Part shown: one piece after another, positions 23,050 through 31,622 of the stretch
Position numbering within the stretch: the stretch's first letter is position 1
Layout: every line of letters begins with the position of its first letter
Origin: Cupriavidus necator
GTDB taxonomy: Bacteria; Pseudomonadota; Gammaproteobacteria; Burkholderiales; Burkholderiaceae
Reading direction: 5' to 3'
Length of the DNA stretch: 64,000 bases
Assembly: GCA_022041995.1 (NCBI GenBank)
Contig: CP074390.1
Location: forward strand, 2,542,001 to 2,606,000
Notes under the pieces: generated by a model
The model's database searches: none
Seen by the model: the letters and a program-made list of their open reading frames with translations, nothing else
What the model was told of the DNA's origin: nothing
Position numbers and translations under genes: made by a program

Positions 23050-25206
23050 TCAGCCGTTGAGGCCCATCGCCGGATCGGACACGCTGTCCTTGCCGGTTTC
23101 GATGCGCCCGGCGAAGCGGCGCGTGAAGCCGCCTTGCGCGGTGGTGACGGTGAAGTCGTACCAGTTGCCCTGGCGGGCCACGGGCCAGTGCTGCTGCAAC
23201 TGCATGCCGGCCGGCACCTCGTAGGTCCAGGGACCGTCGGTGCGGTAGGCGTTGGGCTGCACGGTGAAAGTGCAGGGGGCGCTGCCGGTGTTGATCATGT
23301 CCACGTACACCGCGGCATTGGCGATGTCATAGCAGACGCGGATCTCCGGCGCGCTGGCACCCGCCGCGGCCACGGCCCCCACGTTGCCGCGGAAGGCGCG
23401 GTGGAAGCCGTTGGGGCCAAGCACCCACAGGTCATACTTGCCGTCGTCGGTGGCAAAGACGTCCCAGCTGCCATGCAGTTCCTTGCCCGGCTCGACCATG
23501 TAGCGGCGCGGCACGCGGTCCAGGTGCAGGCGGTCGTAGACGTGGAATACCGCCGCCGCCGTGCCGGTGTTGCTGAACAGCAGCCAGACTGCGCGCTGGT
23601 CCCGCGCGTCTTCACGTGCGCTCACATGCAGCTCATAGGGCAGGGCGCGCGAGGGGCGCGTGCCGCTGTCCTGCGGCGGCATCTGCTGGCTGCCGGCCGC
23701 AGGCAGCGGCACCTGCGGCAGCACGCCCTGCGCGGTGCGGATGGCGTCGGCGCTGGCCTTGTCGCGGCTGGGCAGCGTCGGCAGCGGGTTGGTGTTCGGG
23801 CTGACGAAGTTGAAGGCCGAGGTCAGGTCGCCCGCCACCGCGCGGCGGAAGCCGCTGATATTGGTCTCGGCCACGCCGAAGCGGGCTTCCAGGAAGCGCA
23901 GCACCGAGGTGTGGTCGGACACCTGCGAATTGACCCAGCCGCCGCGGCTCCACGGCGACACCACGTACATCGGCACGCGCGGGCCAGGGCCGTAGGGGTG
24001 CTTGTCGACGTGGTATTCCGGCCTGACCTGCTCCAGGTCGAGCGTGGTGGCGCCGGCCAGCGTGTCGCCATCATAGGCGGGCGCGCATGGCGGCGGCACG
24101 TGATCGAAGAAGCCGTCGTTCTCATCGAAGTTGATCAGCAGCACGGTCTTGCTCCAGACCGCGGGGTTTGCCGTCAGCGCGTTGAGCACTTCCTGCGTGT
24201 ACCAGGCGCCCTGCACCGGGCTGGAAGGCCCGGGGTGCTCCGAATACGTGGCCGGCGCCACGATCCACGACACCTGCGGCAGCTTGCCCGCGGCGATATC
24301 GTCGCGCAGCGACTGCAGGAAACCGCCGTCGGGCATGGTGTTGGCCACGCCCTTGAGCAGCGGGCTGATGGCGTCGTCGGCGCTGGTGTATGCCGGGTAA
24401 GGGCTGCCGTTGGCCTGGTTGCCGCGCGCGGCGTTGGCGTCGCGGTATTGCTTGAAGCCCGCGAGCGGGTTGTCGGTGAAGTTGTCCGGCATGTTCTGGT
24501 AGACCTTCCAGCTGACGCCTGCGGCTTCCAGGCGCTCCGGGTAGGTCTTCCAGGTGTAGGGCGGGGCCGACCCTGTGAATGAGTCGCCGCTGTTGTCGAT
24601 CACCGGCCCGCCATTGTCGCCGCCGGGGTCGTTGGTGCCGGTCCAGTGGAACAGGCGGTTGGTGTTGGTGCCGCCATGGAAGCTGCAGTGATAGGCGTCG
24701 CAGAGGGTGAAGGCATTGGCCAGCGCCACCTGGAAGTCCAGCTCGGCCTCGGTGTAGTAGCCCATCGACTGGGTCTGCTTGTAGGTCGGCCACTTGTTCA
24801 TGCGGCCCAGGTCCCAGGCGTTCTGCGCATCCGGGTACGAGTGCGGCGTGCCGCTGACGCGCTGCGCATTGCCTGCGCTGCTGTCGAGGTGGTAGGGCAG
24901 CACGGTGCGGGTGGTGGTGCCGTTGGTATAGGTCTGCTGCCAGACGTTCAGGCCGCCTGCCAGCGGGATCGGGAAGCGGTCGCCAAAGCCGCGCACGCCG
25001 CGCAGCGTGCCGAAGTAGTTGTCGAATGAGCGGTTCTCCTGCATCAGGATGACCACGTGCTCGACGTCGCGGATGGTGCCGGTGGCGTTGTTGGCCGGGA
25101 TCGCCAGCGCGCGGCGGATGGACGGCGGGAAGGCCGCCAGCGCGGCGGTGGCGGCGGCGCTGCCGCCGGCGAGCTTGAGGAAGTTGCGTCTGCTTTGCGG
25201 GTTCAT
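23050..25206 (-). CDS. Phosphocholine-specific phospholipase C, Tat-exported
   Basis: A 718-residue phosphoesterase of the bacterial phospholipase C / acid phosphatase AcpA family. Residues 5-11 SRRNFLK are the twin-arginine signal. HVVILMQENRSFDNYFG near residue 51 is the metal-binding and nucleophile region. FDENDGFFDHVPPP near 365 supplies further metal ligands, and two C-terminal beta domains (about 510-600 and 625-705) match the family's DUF756 repeats. The length is typical of PlcN/PlcH. It hydrolyses phosphatidylcholine-type lipids outside the cytoplasm. It is the last gene of a three-gene operon with two lipoproteins. Confidence 0.92.
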   Translation of the reverse strand: MNPQSRRNFLKLAGGSAAATAALAAFPPSIRRALAIPANNATGTIRDVEHVVILMQENRSFDNYFGTLRGVRGFGDRFPIPLAGGLNVWQQTYTNGTTTRTVLPYHLDSSAGNAQRVSGTPHSYPDAQNAWDLGRMNKWPTYKQTQSMGYYTEAELDFQVALANAFTLCDAYHCSFHGGTNTNRLFHWTGTNDPGGDNGGPVIDNSGDSFTGSAPPYTWKTYPERLEAAGVSWKVYQNMPDNFTDNPLAGFKQYRDANAARGNQANGSPYPAYTSADDAISPLLKGVANTMPDGGFLQSLRDDIAAGKLPQVSWIVAPATYSEHPGPSSPVQGAWYTQEVLNALTANPAVWSKTVLLINFDENDGFFDHVPPPCAPAYDGDTLAGATTLDLEQVRPEYHVDKHPYGPGPRVPMYVVSPWSRGGWVNSQVSDHTSVLRFLEARFGVAETNISGFRRAVAGDLTSAFNFVSPNTNPLPTLPSRDKASADAIRTAQGVLPQVPLPAAGSQQMPPQDSGTRPSRALPYELHVSAREDARDQRAVWLLFSNTGTAAAVFHVYDRLHLDRVPRRYMVEPGKELHGSWDVFATDDGKYDLWVLGPNGFHRAFRGNVGAVAAAGASAPEIRVCYDIANAAVYVDMINTGSAPCTFTVQPNAYRTDGPWTYEVPAGMQLQQHWPVARQGNWYDFTVTTAQGGFTRRFAGRIETGKDSVSDPAMGLNG

Positions 25207-25255
25207 GGATTCTGTGCCGGGGGGTTGCGGGAGGGGAGACGGGCCAGGCCCGGCT

Positions 25256-25489
25256 TCAGGGCGCGCAGCGCAGCTGCGGCTTCACGGCGGGCGTCTCGCC
25301 AGGCTGGTCGCTGCCATTGCCCTGGCCGGGGTTGCCGCCGGTGCCCGGGGCACCCGGCGTGGTCGGTGCTGCGTTGGGCGAGCCGGTGGGGCTGTCGCCG
25401 GAATCGCCGCCGCAGGCGGCGAGCGCTGCGCACATCAGCAGGGCGGCGAGCCAGTGCGGCCGCGCCAGGGTGGAAGGTCGGAAAGTCAT
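25256..25489 (-). CDS. Small Pro/Gly-rich lipoprotein
   Basis: A 77-residue protein. Residues 1-25 are a signal peptide ending in the lipobox LAAC, followed by GGDSGDSPTGSP and a low-complexity Pro/Gly/Thr tail ending QLRCAP. AGGAG precedes the ATG. It is 49 bp upstream of the phospholipase C gene and presumably co-transcribed. It may be a surface tether or an accessory of that enzyme; no homologue is recognised. Confidence 0.65.
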   Translation of the reverse strand: MTFRPSTLARPHWLAALLMCAALAACGGDSGDSPTGSPNAAPTTPGAPGTGGNPGQGNGSDQPGETPAVKPQLRCAP

Positions 25490-25538
25490 GGTGTCAATCT
25501 CCTGCAGGGGATCGGGCGGGGAAGGTAGGGTCCGGTGA

Positions 25539-25567
25539 GGAACCCGTTCCATGGCGAAACGGGTTCC
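25539..25567 (-). terminator. Intercistronic hairpin after the LamG lipoprotein gene
   Basis: GGAACCCGTT and AACGGGTTCC form a perfect 10-bp stem with a 9-base loop, 8 bp past the stop of the preceding gene. No T-run follows, so it is more likely an RNA-stability or attenuation element inside the operon than a full terminator. Confidence 0.45.
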
Positions 25568-25575
25568 GGCCGGAG

Positions 25576-27624
25576 TTATGGATTCAGCGTGGACAGCGGC
25601 TGGCGTGCGCCGGTGATGGACTTCAGCTCGTCCAGCGACAGCACGCGCGTCCACATCGCCAGGTCGTTGAAGCCCATCACGCCCTTGAGCGAGCCGGGGT
25701 TGTTGCCCACGTAGTTGTGCGTGGCATCGTCGTTCACGCCCCAGCCGGTGCCGAGCCCGGCCAGCTTGGTCACGTCGGTGTTGGCGATCGCCTTGTTCTC
25801 GGTCTTCTGCACGCCCAGGACCGGATCGATGACATAGGCGCTGAAGCGCCTGGCTGCCGCATCGACCGACAGTGCCAGATAGGCCCACTGGTTGGCCGAC
25901 ACCTTCATGCCGTTGATGTCGTCGCGCTTGCCGCTGCCGCTGCCCAGGTTGAAGCGGATCTCGCAGCTGCCGAACAGCGCGACGGCGATGCCGGGGTTGG
26001 CGCCCGAGATGTAGTTCTTGTTGGACAGGATGGGCTCGCCGGTGCCGTTGCCCTGGGTGCAGTCGGTGCGGAGCCAGAAGCCGACGGTGAACTGCGGGCT
26101 TTGCGTGATATCGGCAGCGTTGTACGCCAGCTTGTAGCTGTCGACACGCGAGTCCAGCTGCAGCGACTGGCCGCTGAAGTTGTCGGCAGCCAGCGTGCCG
26201 CCGTCAGTGCCAGCTACCCACGGGCCGAGCGTGGCGGCGGTCTTCGCGTCGGCGAACGGCTTGCTGTCGAGGCTGAAGTACGTGGCCAGGCCATTGAGCA
26301 GCGTCGGCGCCAGCGTGACCGGCTTGACGTAGTGGATCTGCGCCAGGTACGACACCGGCACGTTATTGCGCACCAGCGTGTAGTTGAACTGGTACAGGCC
26401 CGTGGCCATGTTGAAGGCCTTGTCGGTGAACTGCCTCGCCTCAGGTCCCAGCGAGGCGATCTGCACGCCGTCGCGCAGCACGCGGGTGATGCCGAAGGCT
26501 TCGGTGGGGTTCTGCCAGCTCAGGGTGATGGCATCGTTGTACTGGCTGATGCTGGCGCCGATGGCTCGCACGCCTGCGGTGGCGGTGGTCAGCGCCGAAC
26601 CGTCCAGCCGCGTGGTGGCTGGGTCGGGCGCCACGCCGGCATGGGCCAGCACGGTGGGGACGATATCGGCTTCGGTCGGCAGCGCGGACAGGTCCGCCGG
26701 GGTGTCCGGCGCTGCCGCGCCAGGTTTGGCCAGCGCGCCGTTGAGCGACTTGTTGGTGGCGAGGAAGGCGGTGCGGTTCTCTACCGTCGGCACCGTGGTG
26801 GTGGCGCCGGTAGCATCCAGGCCATGGCTGGTGGTGACTATCACCAGCCAGTCTTCGCCCGGCTGCCCCTGGCGGCGCGCGGCGACGGCGCCGAGCAGCT
26901 CGCCCAGCGCCTTGTCGATGCCGGCGAGGGCCGTGGCATAGGCGCCGTTGCCGAAGCCGCCGGCTTCTGCCGCCTGTGCCGGCGCGCTGTATTGCGCAAA
27001 CACCACGCCATAGCCGGACTGCACCTGCCGCATGGCGTTCTGCGTGACGCAGCTGTCGACCCCGGCGCAGTCAACCAGCGTATCGAGCATGCCCGCTTCC
27101 TGCTCGGCCTTGAGCAGGCCAGGCAGCGTCCCCGAACTGGTGGATGCGCCTTGCTGGAGGCCGGGTTTGCCGGCCGCGCGCAGGTAGCGGAATACGGTAG
27201 GGGCCTGCAGTGCGGTGCTGCCGGTATCGTCTTCGATGCCGTGGCGGTTGGCCCAGGCGCCGGTCAGCACCGTGGCCCAGCTGGGCGCGTCCAGCGGCGG
27301 CTGCGCGGTGATGGTGCCAGGCATGCCGCCGGTGGCGGTGGGCACCAGGTTCAACTGGGCCAGGTTGGGCAGTTCATGGCGCAGGAGCGCGCCCTGCACC
27401 TGGGCATAGGTGGCGCCGTCCACGCCGACCAGCAGCACGCGCGGACCGCCGGCACCGGCTGGCGGCGGGGTCTTGATGGTGGTGTCGTTCGGTGCGGTTG
27501 TCGGCGCGGCGTCATCGCCGCCGCAGCCGGCCAGTGCTGCGGCCAGTGCGGCGATCACGGTGCCGGCCAGCACACGGCAGCGCGCCATCCCCGCCAGCTT
27601 GCCCGGCGCAAGGTTCCCTGCCAT
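25576..27624 (-). CDS. Lipoprotein with alkaline-phosphatase-superfamily and LamG domains
   Basis: A 682-residue lipoprotein with lipobox LAGC near residue 34 from the ATG at 27624 (a second ATG 12 codons later is also possible). Residues about 60-350 are a type I phosphodiesterase/nucleotide pyrophosphatase-like domain (VLLVGVDGATYAQVQGAL, SWATVLTGAWANRHGIED, VIVTTSHGLDATGA). A fibronectin-like stretch follows, and about residues 480-680 are a concanavalin-like LamG domain (FTVGFWLRTDC, WAYLALSVDA). A surface-exposed phosphodiesterase with a glycan-binding module is the likely role. It heads the operon with phospholipase C. Confidence 0.82.
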   Translation of the reverse strand: MAGNLAPGKLAGMARCRVLAGTVIAALAAALAGCGGDDAAPTTAPNDTTIKTPPPAGAGGPRVLLVGVDGATYAQVQGALLRHELPNLAQLNLVPTATGGMPGTITAQPPLDAPSWATVLTGAWANRHGIEDDTGSTALQAPTVFRYLRAAGKPGLQQGASTSSGTLPGLLKAEQEAGMLDTLVDCAGVDSCVTQNAMRQVQSGYGVVFAQYSAPAQAAEAGGFGNGAYATALAGIDKALGELLGAVAARRQGQPGEDWLVIVTTSHGLDATGATTTVPTVENRTAFLATNKSLNGALAKPGAAAPDTPADLSALPTEADIVPTVLAHAGVAPDPATTRLDGSALTTATAGVRAIGASISQYNDAITLSWQNPTEAFGITRVLRDGVQIASLGPEARQFTDKAFNMATGLYQFNYTLVRNNVPVSYLAQIHYVKPVTLAPTLLNGLATYFSLDSKPFADAKTAATLGPWVAGTDGGTLAADNFSGQSLQLDSRVDSYKLAYNAADITQSPQFTVGFWLRTDCTQGNGTGEPILSNKNYISGANPGIAVALFGSCEIRFNLGSGSGKRDDINGMKVSANQWAYLALSVDAAARRFSAYVIDPVLGVQKTENKAIANTDVTKLAGLGTGWGVNDDATHNYVGNNPGSLKGVMGFNDLAMWTRVLSLDELKSITGARQPLSTLNP

Positions 27625-27801
27625 CTTTCATTCCCCTGTTCATCTGCGTTGTTGTGCGCCGGCGGCAGGTGCCGCGTGGCGGATTGCGTTTGCCGCAATG
27701 CGCTCGCAGAGTAAGAACCGGGGTTGTCACCGTGGTGACAGCGGGGCAAAGAATGCTGATGGGGCTATTCGGATTCTTGAGGTGAGGGTGGCGCCAGCGT
27801 C

Positions 27802-27987
27802 CTAAGAAGCCGTTTCAGAATGAAAAAGGGGACGCGTTCAAGCCAGGCGCGGCGCAGGCTAGGCGCGGGCCGCCGGCCTTGGTCATTCCAAGGTCAAGGC
27901 CCGTAACGACGCATGCGCCGCGCCTGGCTTGAACCCGAAGGGAAGGCTGCTGCCGGGCCCCTTTTTCATTCTGAAACGGGTTCTAAG
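27802..27987. repeat. 186-bp long imperfect inverted repeat
   Basis: The left arm (from 27802: CTAAGAAGCCGTTTCAGAATG, then AAAAAGGGG and GTTCAAGCCAGGCGCGGCGC) is repeated in reverse complement in the right arm (27911-27987), with an extra stretch of about 22 bp in the right arm. A smaller nested dyad, GGCCTTG...CAAGGCC, occupies the centre. The right end overlaps the GntR stop codon. It contains no ORF of note. It may be a non-autonomous mobile element or a bidirectional terminator. GTyCTAAG flanks both sides directly. Confidence 0.7.
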
Positions 27988-28702
27988 TCTGCGGCGTGGC
28001 GCCGGCATCGCCTGCCTGGATCAGCAGCACCGCGTCACGCTTGTCCAGCAGGTGCTGGCGCAGGATGGCGGCAAGGCGCTTGCCATCGTGCGCTTCAAGT
28101 GCCTGCAGCATCTCTTCGTGGTCGCGGATGGCGCTGTCCCACTTCGGCTTCTGATAGTTGGAGCGGAAGCGCAGCGCCTGCAGCCGCCGGTTCACCGACA
28201 AATAGGTCTGGCGCAGCGCCGTATTGCGGGCCGCCAGGTTGATGCGGTCATGGATCTGGTGGTTGATGCGGTAGTAGCCGGGCAGGTCGTCATTGGCACG
28301 GCAGGCCAGCATCGCATAGTGCAGGGCCTTGATCTCGGCCAGTTCGACGGCCGTGATGCGTTCGCAGGCCAGTTCGCCGGAAAAGGCTTCCAGGCCGCTC
28401 ATCAGCTCAAACGTGTCCTGGATCTCCGCCGTGGACAGGCGCGATACGGTCGCCCCGCGGTTGGGCGAGATATCGATCAGCCCCTCTGCCGCCAGCACCT
28501 TCAGGGCCTCGCGCAGCGGCGTGCGGGAGATGCCCAGGGTTTCGCACAGTTCGCGCTCATTGAGCTTCCTGCCCGATTCCAGGGTGCCCTCGACGATGAA
28601 CGTGCGCAGGTGGGCCACCACGGTGTCGTGCAAGCGTTGCCGTTCGAGCCTGGGGAGTACCGGGGCCGGCGAATCTGCGCCGGAAGTGGCGGCAATTTGC
28701 AT
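27983..28702 (-). CDS. GntR-family regulator (FadR/FCD subgroup)
   Basis: A 239-residue regulator with an N-terminal winged HTH (LRTFIVEGTLESGRKLNERELCETLGISRTPLREALKVLAAEGL, about residues 32-75) and a C-terminal all-helical FCD sensor domain whose histidines (HQIHDRINLAARN near 150) usually bind a metal and a carboxylate ligand. It is divergent from the sgaA operon at 28883, so it is probably its repressor. TTTGCATTCAAAA occurs both at its start codon (28696-28708) and just before sgaA (28852-28864). Confidence 0.92.
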   Translation of the reverse strand: MQIAATSGADSPAPVLPRLERQRLHDTVVAHLRTFIVEGTLESGRKLNERELCETLGISRTPLREALKVLAAEGLIDISPNRGATVSRLSTAEIQDTFELMSGLEAFSGELACERITAVELAEIKALHYAMLACRANDDLPGYYRINHQIHDRINLAARNTALRQTYLSVNRRLQALRFRSNYQKPKWDSAIRDHEEMLQALEAHDGKRLAAILRQHLLDKRDAVLLIQAGDAGATPQT

Positions 28703-28864
28703 TCAAAATTCCTATTGCGTAATTGTGTTCAATTTTAGCAGACTCTTAACCGGAGCTCAAAAATGCACGTAAACCCATATTTTATGGGGTAAACGTTAGA
28801 TAATTTCCGCGCAATCGCTCCTGTTTTCCCATCGCTCCTCTGATAAAGTATTTTGCATTCAAAA
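28696..28864. promoter_or_regulatory. Divergent GntR/sgaA control region with 13-bp direct repeats
   Basis: This AT-rich region separates the GntR gene and sgaA. The 13-mer TTTGCATTCAAAA occurs at 28696-28708 and 28852-28864, one copy beside each start, and ATTGTGTTCAAT lies between. The repeats are good candidates for the GntR binding site; no dyad as clear as those of the TetR genes is present. Confidence 0.45.
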
Positions 28865-28882
28865 CTCAAAAGGAGGAGTCAA

Positions 28883-30103
28883 ATGCTGAATCTCAACTTC
28901 CATCCCGCCGGCCGCCACTTCCTGCAGATCCCCGGACCGAGCCCGGTTCCCGATCGCATCCTGCGTGCCATCAGCTATCCGACCATCGACCATCGCGGGC
29001 CGGAATTCGGCGCGCTGGGCCTCAAGGTGCTGGACGGCATCAAGAAGATCTTCAAGACCGAGCAGCCGGTGGTGATCTACCCGGCTTCGGGCACGGGGGC
29101 CTGGGAAGCGGCGCTGTCGAACACGCTGAGCCCTGGCGACACGGTGCTGATGTTCGAGACCGGCCACTTCGCCACGCTGTGGAAGAAGATGGCTGAGAAC
29201 CTGGGTATCCGGCCCGAGTTCCTCGGCCTGCCGGGCGTTGAGGGCTGGCGCCACGGCGTGCAGGCGGACATGATCGAGGCCCGCCTGCGTGCCGACACCG
29301 CGCATGCGATCAAGGCAGTGTGCGTCGTGCACAACGAGACCTCGACCGGCGTGACCTCGGATATCGCCGCCGTGCGCCGCGCCATCGATGCGGCCGGACA
29401 CCCGGCGCTGCTGCTGGTCGACACCATCTCCGGGCTGGCGTCCGCCGATTACCGGCATGACGAGTGGAGCGTGGACGTGACCGTGTCCGGCTCGCAGAAG
29501 GGCCTGATGCTGCCGCCTGGCATCAGCTTCAATGCGGTGTCGCCCAAGGCCATCGCAGCCTCCCGCACGGCCCGGCTGCCGCGCAGCTTCTGGGGCTGGG
29601 ATGAAATCATCGAGATGAACCGGACCGGCTACTGGCCCTACACCCCCAGCACGAACCTGCTCTACGGCCTGTCTGAAGCCCTCGACATGATCCTTGAGGA
29701 AGGGCTGGACAACGTCTTCGCCCGCCACCAGCGCCTGGCCGAAGCCTGCCGCCGCGCGGTCAATGCCTGGGGCCTGGAGATCCAGTGCGCAGACCCCGCC
29801 GTCTACAGCCCGGTGCTGACCGGCGTGATGATGCCCGAGGGGATCGACGCGGACGTGGTGCGCAGGAACATCTATGACCGCTTCAACATGTCGCTCGGCG
29901 CCGGCCTCGGCAAGGTCAAGGGCCGCATGTTCCGCATCGGCCATCTGGGCGACTGCAACGACCTCACGCTGATGGCCACGCTGGCCGGCTGCGAGATGGG
30001 CCTGAAGATCTCGGGCGTTGCGCTCGCGGGCAGCGGCACCGTTGCCGCCATGGACTATCTCGCCGCGCACGCCACGCCGCTGCCGCTCAAGGCTGCCGCC
30101 TGA
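28883..30103 (+). CDS. sgaA: Serine-glyoxylate aminotransferase family enzyme
   Basis: A 406-residue class-V PLP aminotransferase. The start region LQIPGPSPVPDRILRA, HNETSTGVTSDI near residue 155 and the Schiff-base lysine in VSGSQKGLMLPPG near residue 205 match SgaA, as does the tail RIGHLGDCNDLTLM. The enzyme transfers the amino group of serine to glyoxylate, giving hydroxypyruvate and glycine. AGGAGGAG is an optimal ribosome-binding site. It leads an operon with two MFS transporters, an amidase and an FAH-type hydratase, so the real donor may be a different amino compound released by the amidase. Confidence 0.9.
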   Translation: MLNLNFHPAGRHFLQIPGPSPVPDRILRAISYPTIDHRGPEFGALGLKVLDGIKKIFKTEQPVVIYPASGTGAWEAALSNTLSPGDTVLMFETGHFATLWKKMAENLGIRPEFLGLPGVEGWRHGVQADMIEARLRADTAHAIKAVCVVHNETSTGVTSDIAAVRRAIDAAGHPALLLVDTISGLASADYRHDEWSVDVTVSGSQKGLMLPPGISFNAVSPKAIAASRTARLPRSFWGWDEIIEMNRTGYWPYTPSTNLLYGLSEALDMILEEGLDNVFARHQRLAEACRRAVNAWGLEIQCADPAVYSPVLTGVMMPEGIDADVVRRNIYDRFNMSLGAGLGKVKGRMFRIGHLGDCNDLTLMATLAGCEMGLKISGVALAGSGTVAAMDYLAAHATPLPLKAAA

Positions 30104-30223
30104 CGAGAGCCACTGCCATCCGAGACGGGGACGGGCGCCGCGCGTGCGCAACGCCCCCGCCGGACTGATCGCAACGGATCAGCGCAGCACTGCCGTACCT
30201 GACAAAAAAACAGAGGAGACGCT

Positions 30224-31527
30224 GTGGATACAACCCTGCAGGCGGGAGCAAAGATCAGGACGTTCGAGGATGCGACCTATCGCAAGGTGAGCTGGAGGCT
30301 GGTGCCATTCCTGATGGTCTGCTTCCTGATCGCTTATCTCGATCGTGTCAACGTCGGTTTTGCCAAGCTCCAGATGTCGCAGCAACTGGGCTTCAGCGAG
30401 ACTGTCTACGGGCTGGGCGCCGGTATTTTCTTTATCGGCTACTTCCTGTTCGAGGTGCCGAGCAACCTGGCACTGCACAAGTTCGGCGCCAAGGTGTGGA
30501 TCGGCCGGATCATGATCACGTGGGGATACTCTCCGCGTGCTTCGCGTACGTGGAGACGCCAACCCAGTTCTACACGCTGCGCTTCCTGCTGGGCCTGGCG
30601 GAGGCCGGCTTCACGCCAGGCATCGTGTACTACCTGTCGTGCTGGTACCCGTCGCACCGGCGCGCCAAGATCATGGCTATCTACTGCATGGGCTCGCCGT
30701 TGTCCGGCATCATCGGCAACCCGCTGTCCGGCTACCTGATGGGCAGCATGGCAGGCGTGGCTGGCTTTGGCGGCTGGCAATGGATGTTCCTCATCGAGGC
30801 GGTGCCGGCGGTCTTGCTGGGTTGTTTCTGCTTCTACTACCTGGACAACTCCATTGCCAAGGCCAAGTGGCTCACCAGCGACGAAAAGCGCGTGCTTGAG
30901 CAGGCCAAGGCGGAGGACGTCAAGGCGGCAGACCCGCAGGCGCGCGTCGGCAAGGTCTTCACCGATCCGCGCGTCTGGCTGATCAGCCTGATCTGCTTCT
31001 GCTATGTCACGGGCCAGTACGGCATCACGCTCTGGCTGCCCACGTTCATCAAGTCGACCGGTGTCAGCGACCCGTTCCATATCGGCTTGCTGAGCGCGAT
31101 ACCGTATATGGCGGCCATTGTCGCGATGTACTTCTTCGGGCGCAGTGCCGACAAGCATCGCGAGCGGCGCTGGCACCTGATCATCCCGTGCATGATGGGC
31201 GCGATCGGCTTCCTGGCGTTGCCCTGGGTCATGCACAACACGGCGCTGTCGCTGGTGTTCCTGTCGCTCGCCGCGGCCGGCATCCTGACCTGCACGCCGC
31301 TGTTCTGGTCCTTGCCGACGGCCTTCCTGAGCGGCGCGGCGGCGGCCACGGCCATCGCCATGAGCAACTCGATCGGCAACCTGGCCGGTTTTACCAGCGG
31401 CTACATGATCGGCTACCTGCGGGACGTGACCCAGAGCGGCAACAGCGCCTACTTCATGATTGCCGGGATGCTGACCCTGGGCGCCTTCTGCATCTGGACA
31501 CTGCCGGCCAGGCTGGTCAACCGGTAG
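30224..31527 (+). pseudogene. MFS transporter (anion:cation symporter family), frameshifted
   Basis: This is an ACS-family permease split by a one-base deletion. The first frame (MDTTLQAGAKIRTFEDATYRK, then SWRLVPFLMVCFLIAYLDRVNVGFAKLQ) reads to IMITWG and then goes out of frame near 30521-30526. The second frame continues ILSACFAYVETPTQFYTLRF to the stop at 31527. Together the parts cover the usual 430 or so residues with all twelve helices and no other lesion. Adding one base in TGGGG-ATACTC restores it. It is either a recent inactivation or a sequencing error. Relatives import tartrate, hydroxyphenylacetate or other organic anions. Confidence 0.85.
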
Positions 31528-31622
31528 CAGGACGAAGCGGGGCGCTGTCACCGGGCGGCGCTCCCCATCCCCACCACATTGCCAACACTTCAGGCGCCCG
31601 ATGCCGGCGCATGAGAGGTCTC

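Noticed and set aside
22972..24582. A 536-codon plus-strand frame
   Set aside because: It is a shadow of phospholipase C, whose Tat signal and catalytic motifs on the minus strand are unmistakable.
25057..27714. An 885-codon open frame on the plus strand
   Set aside because: It is antisense to the phosphodiesterase-LamG lipoprotein and the small lipoprotein, has no family resemblance and arises from the GC-rich third-position bias; the minus-strand proteins have signal peptides and clear domains.
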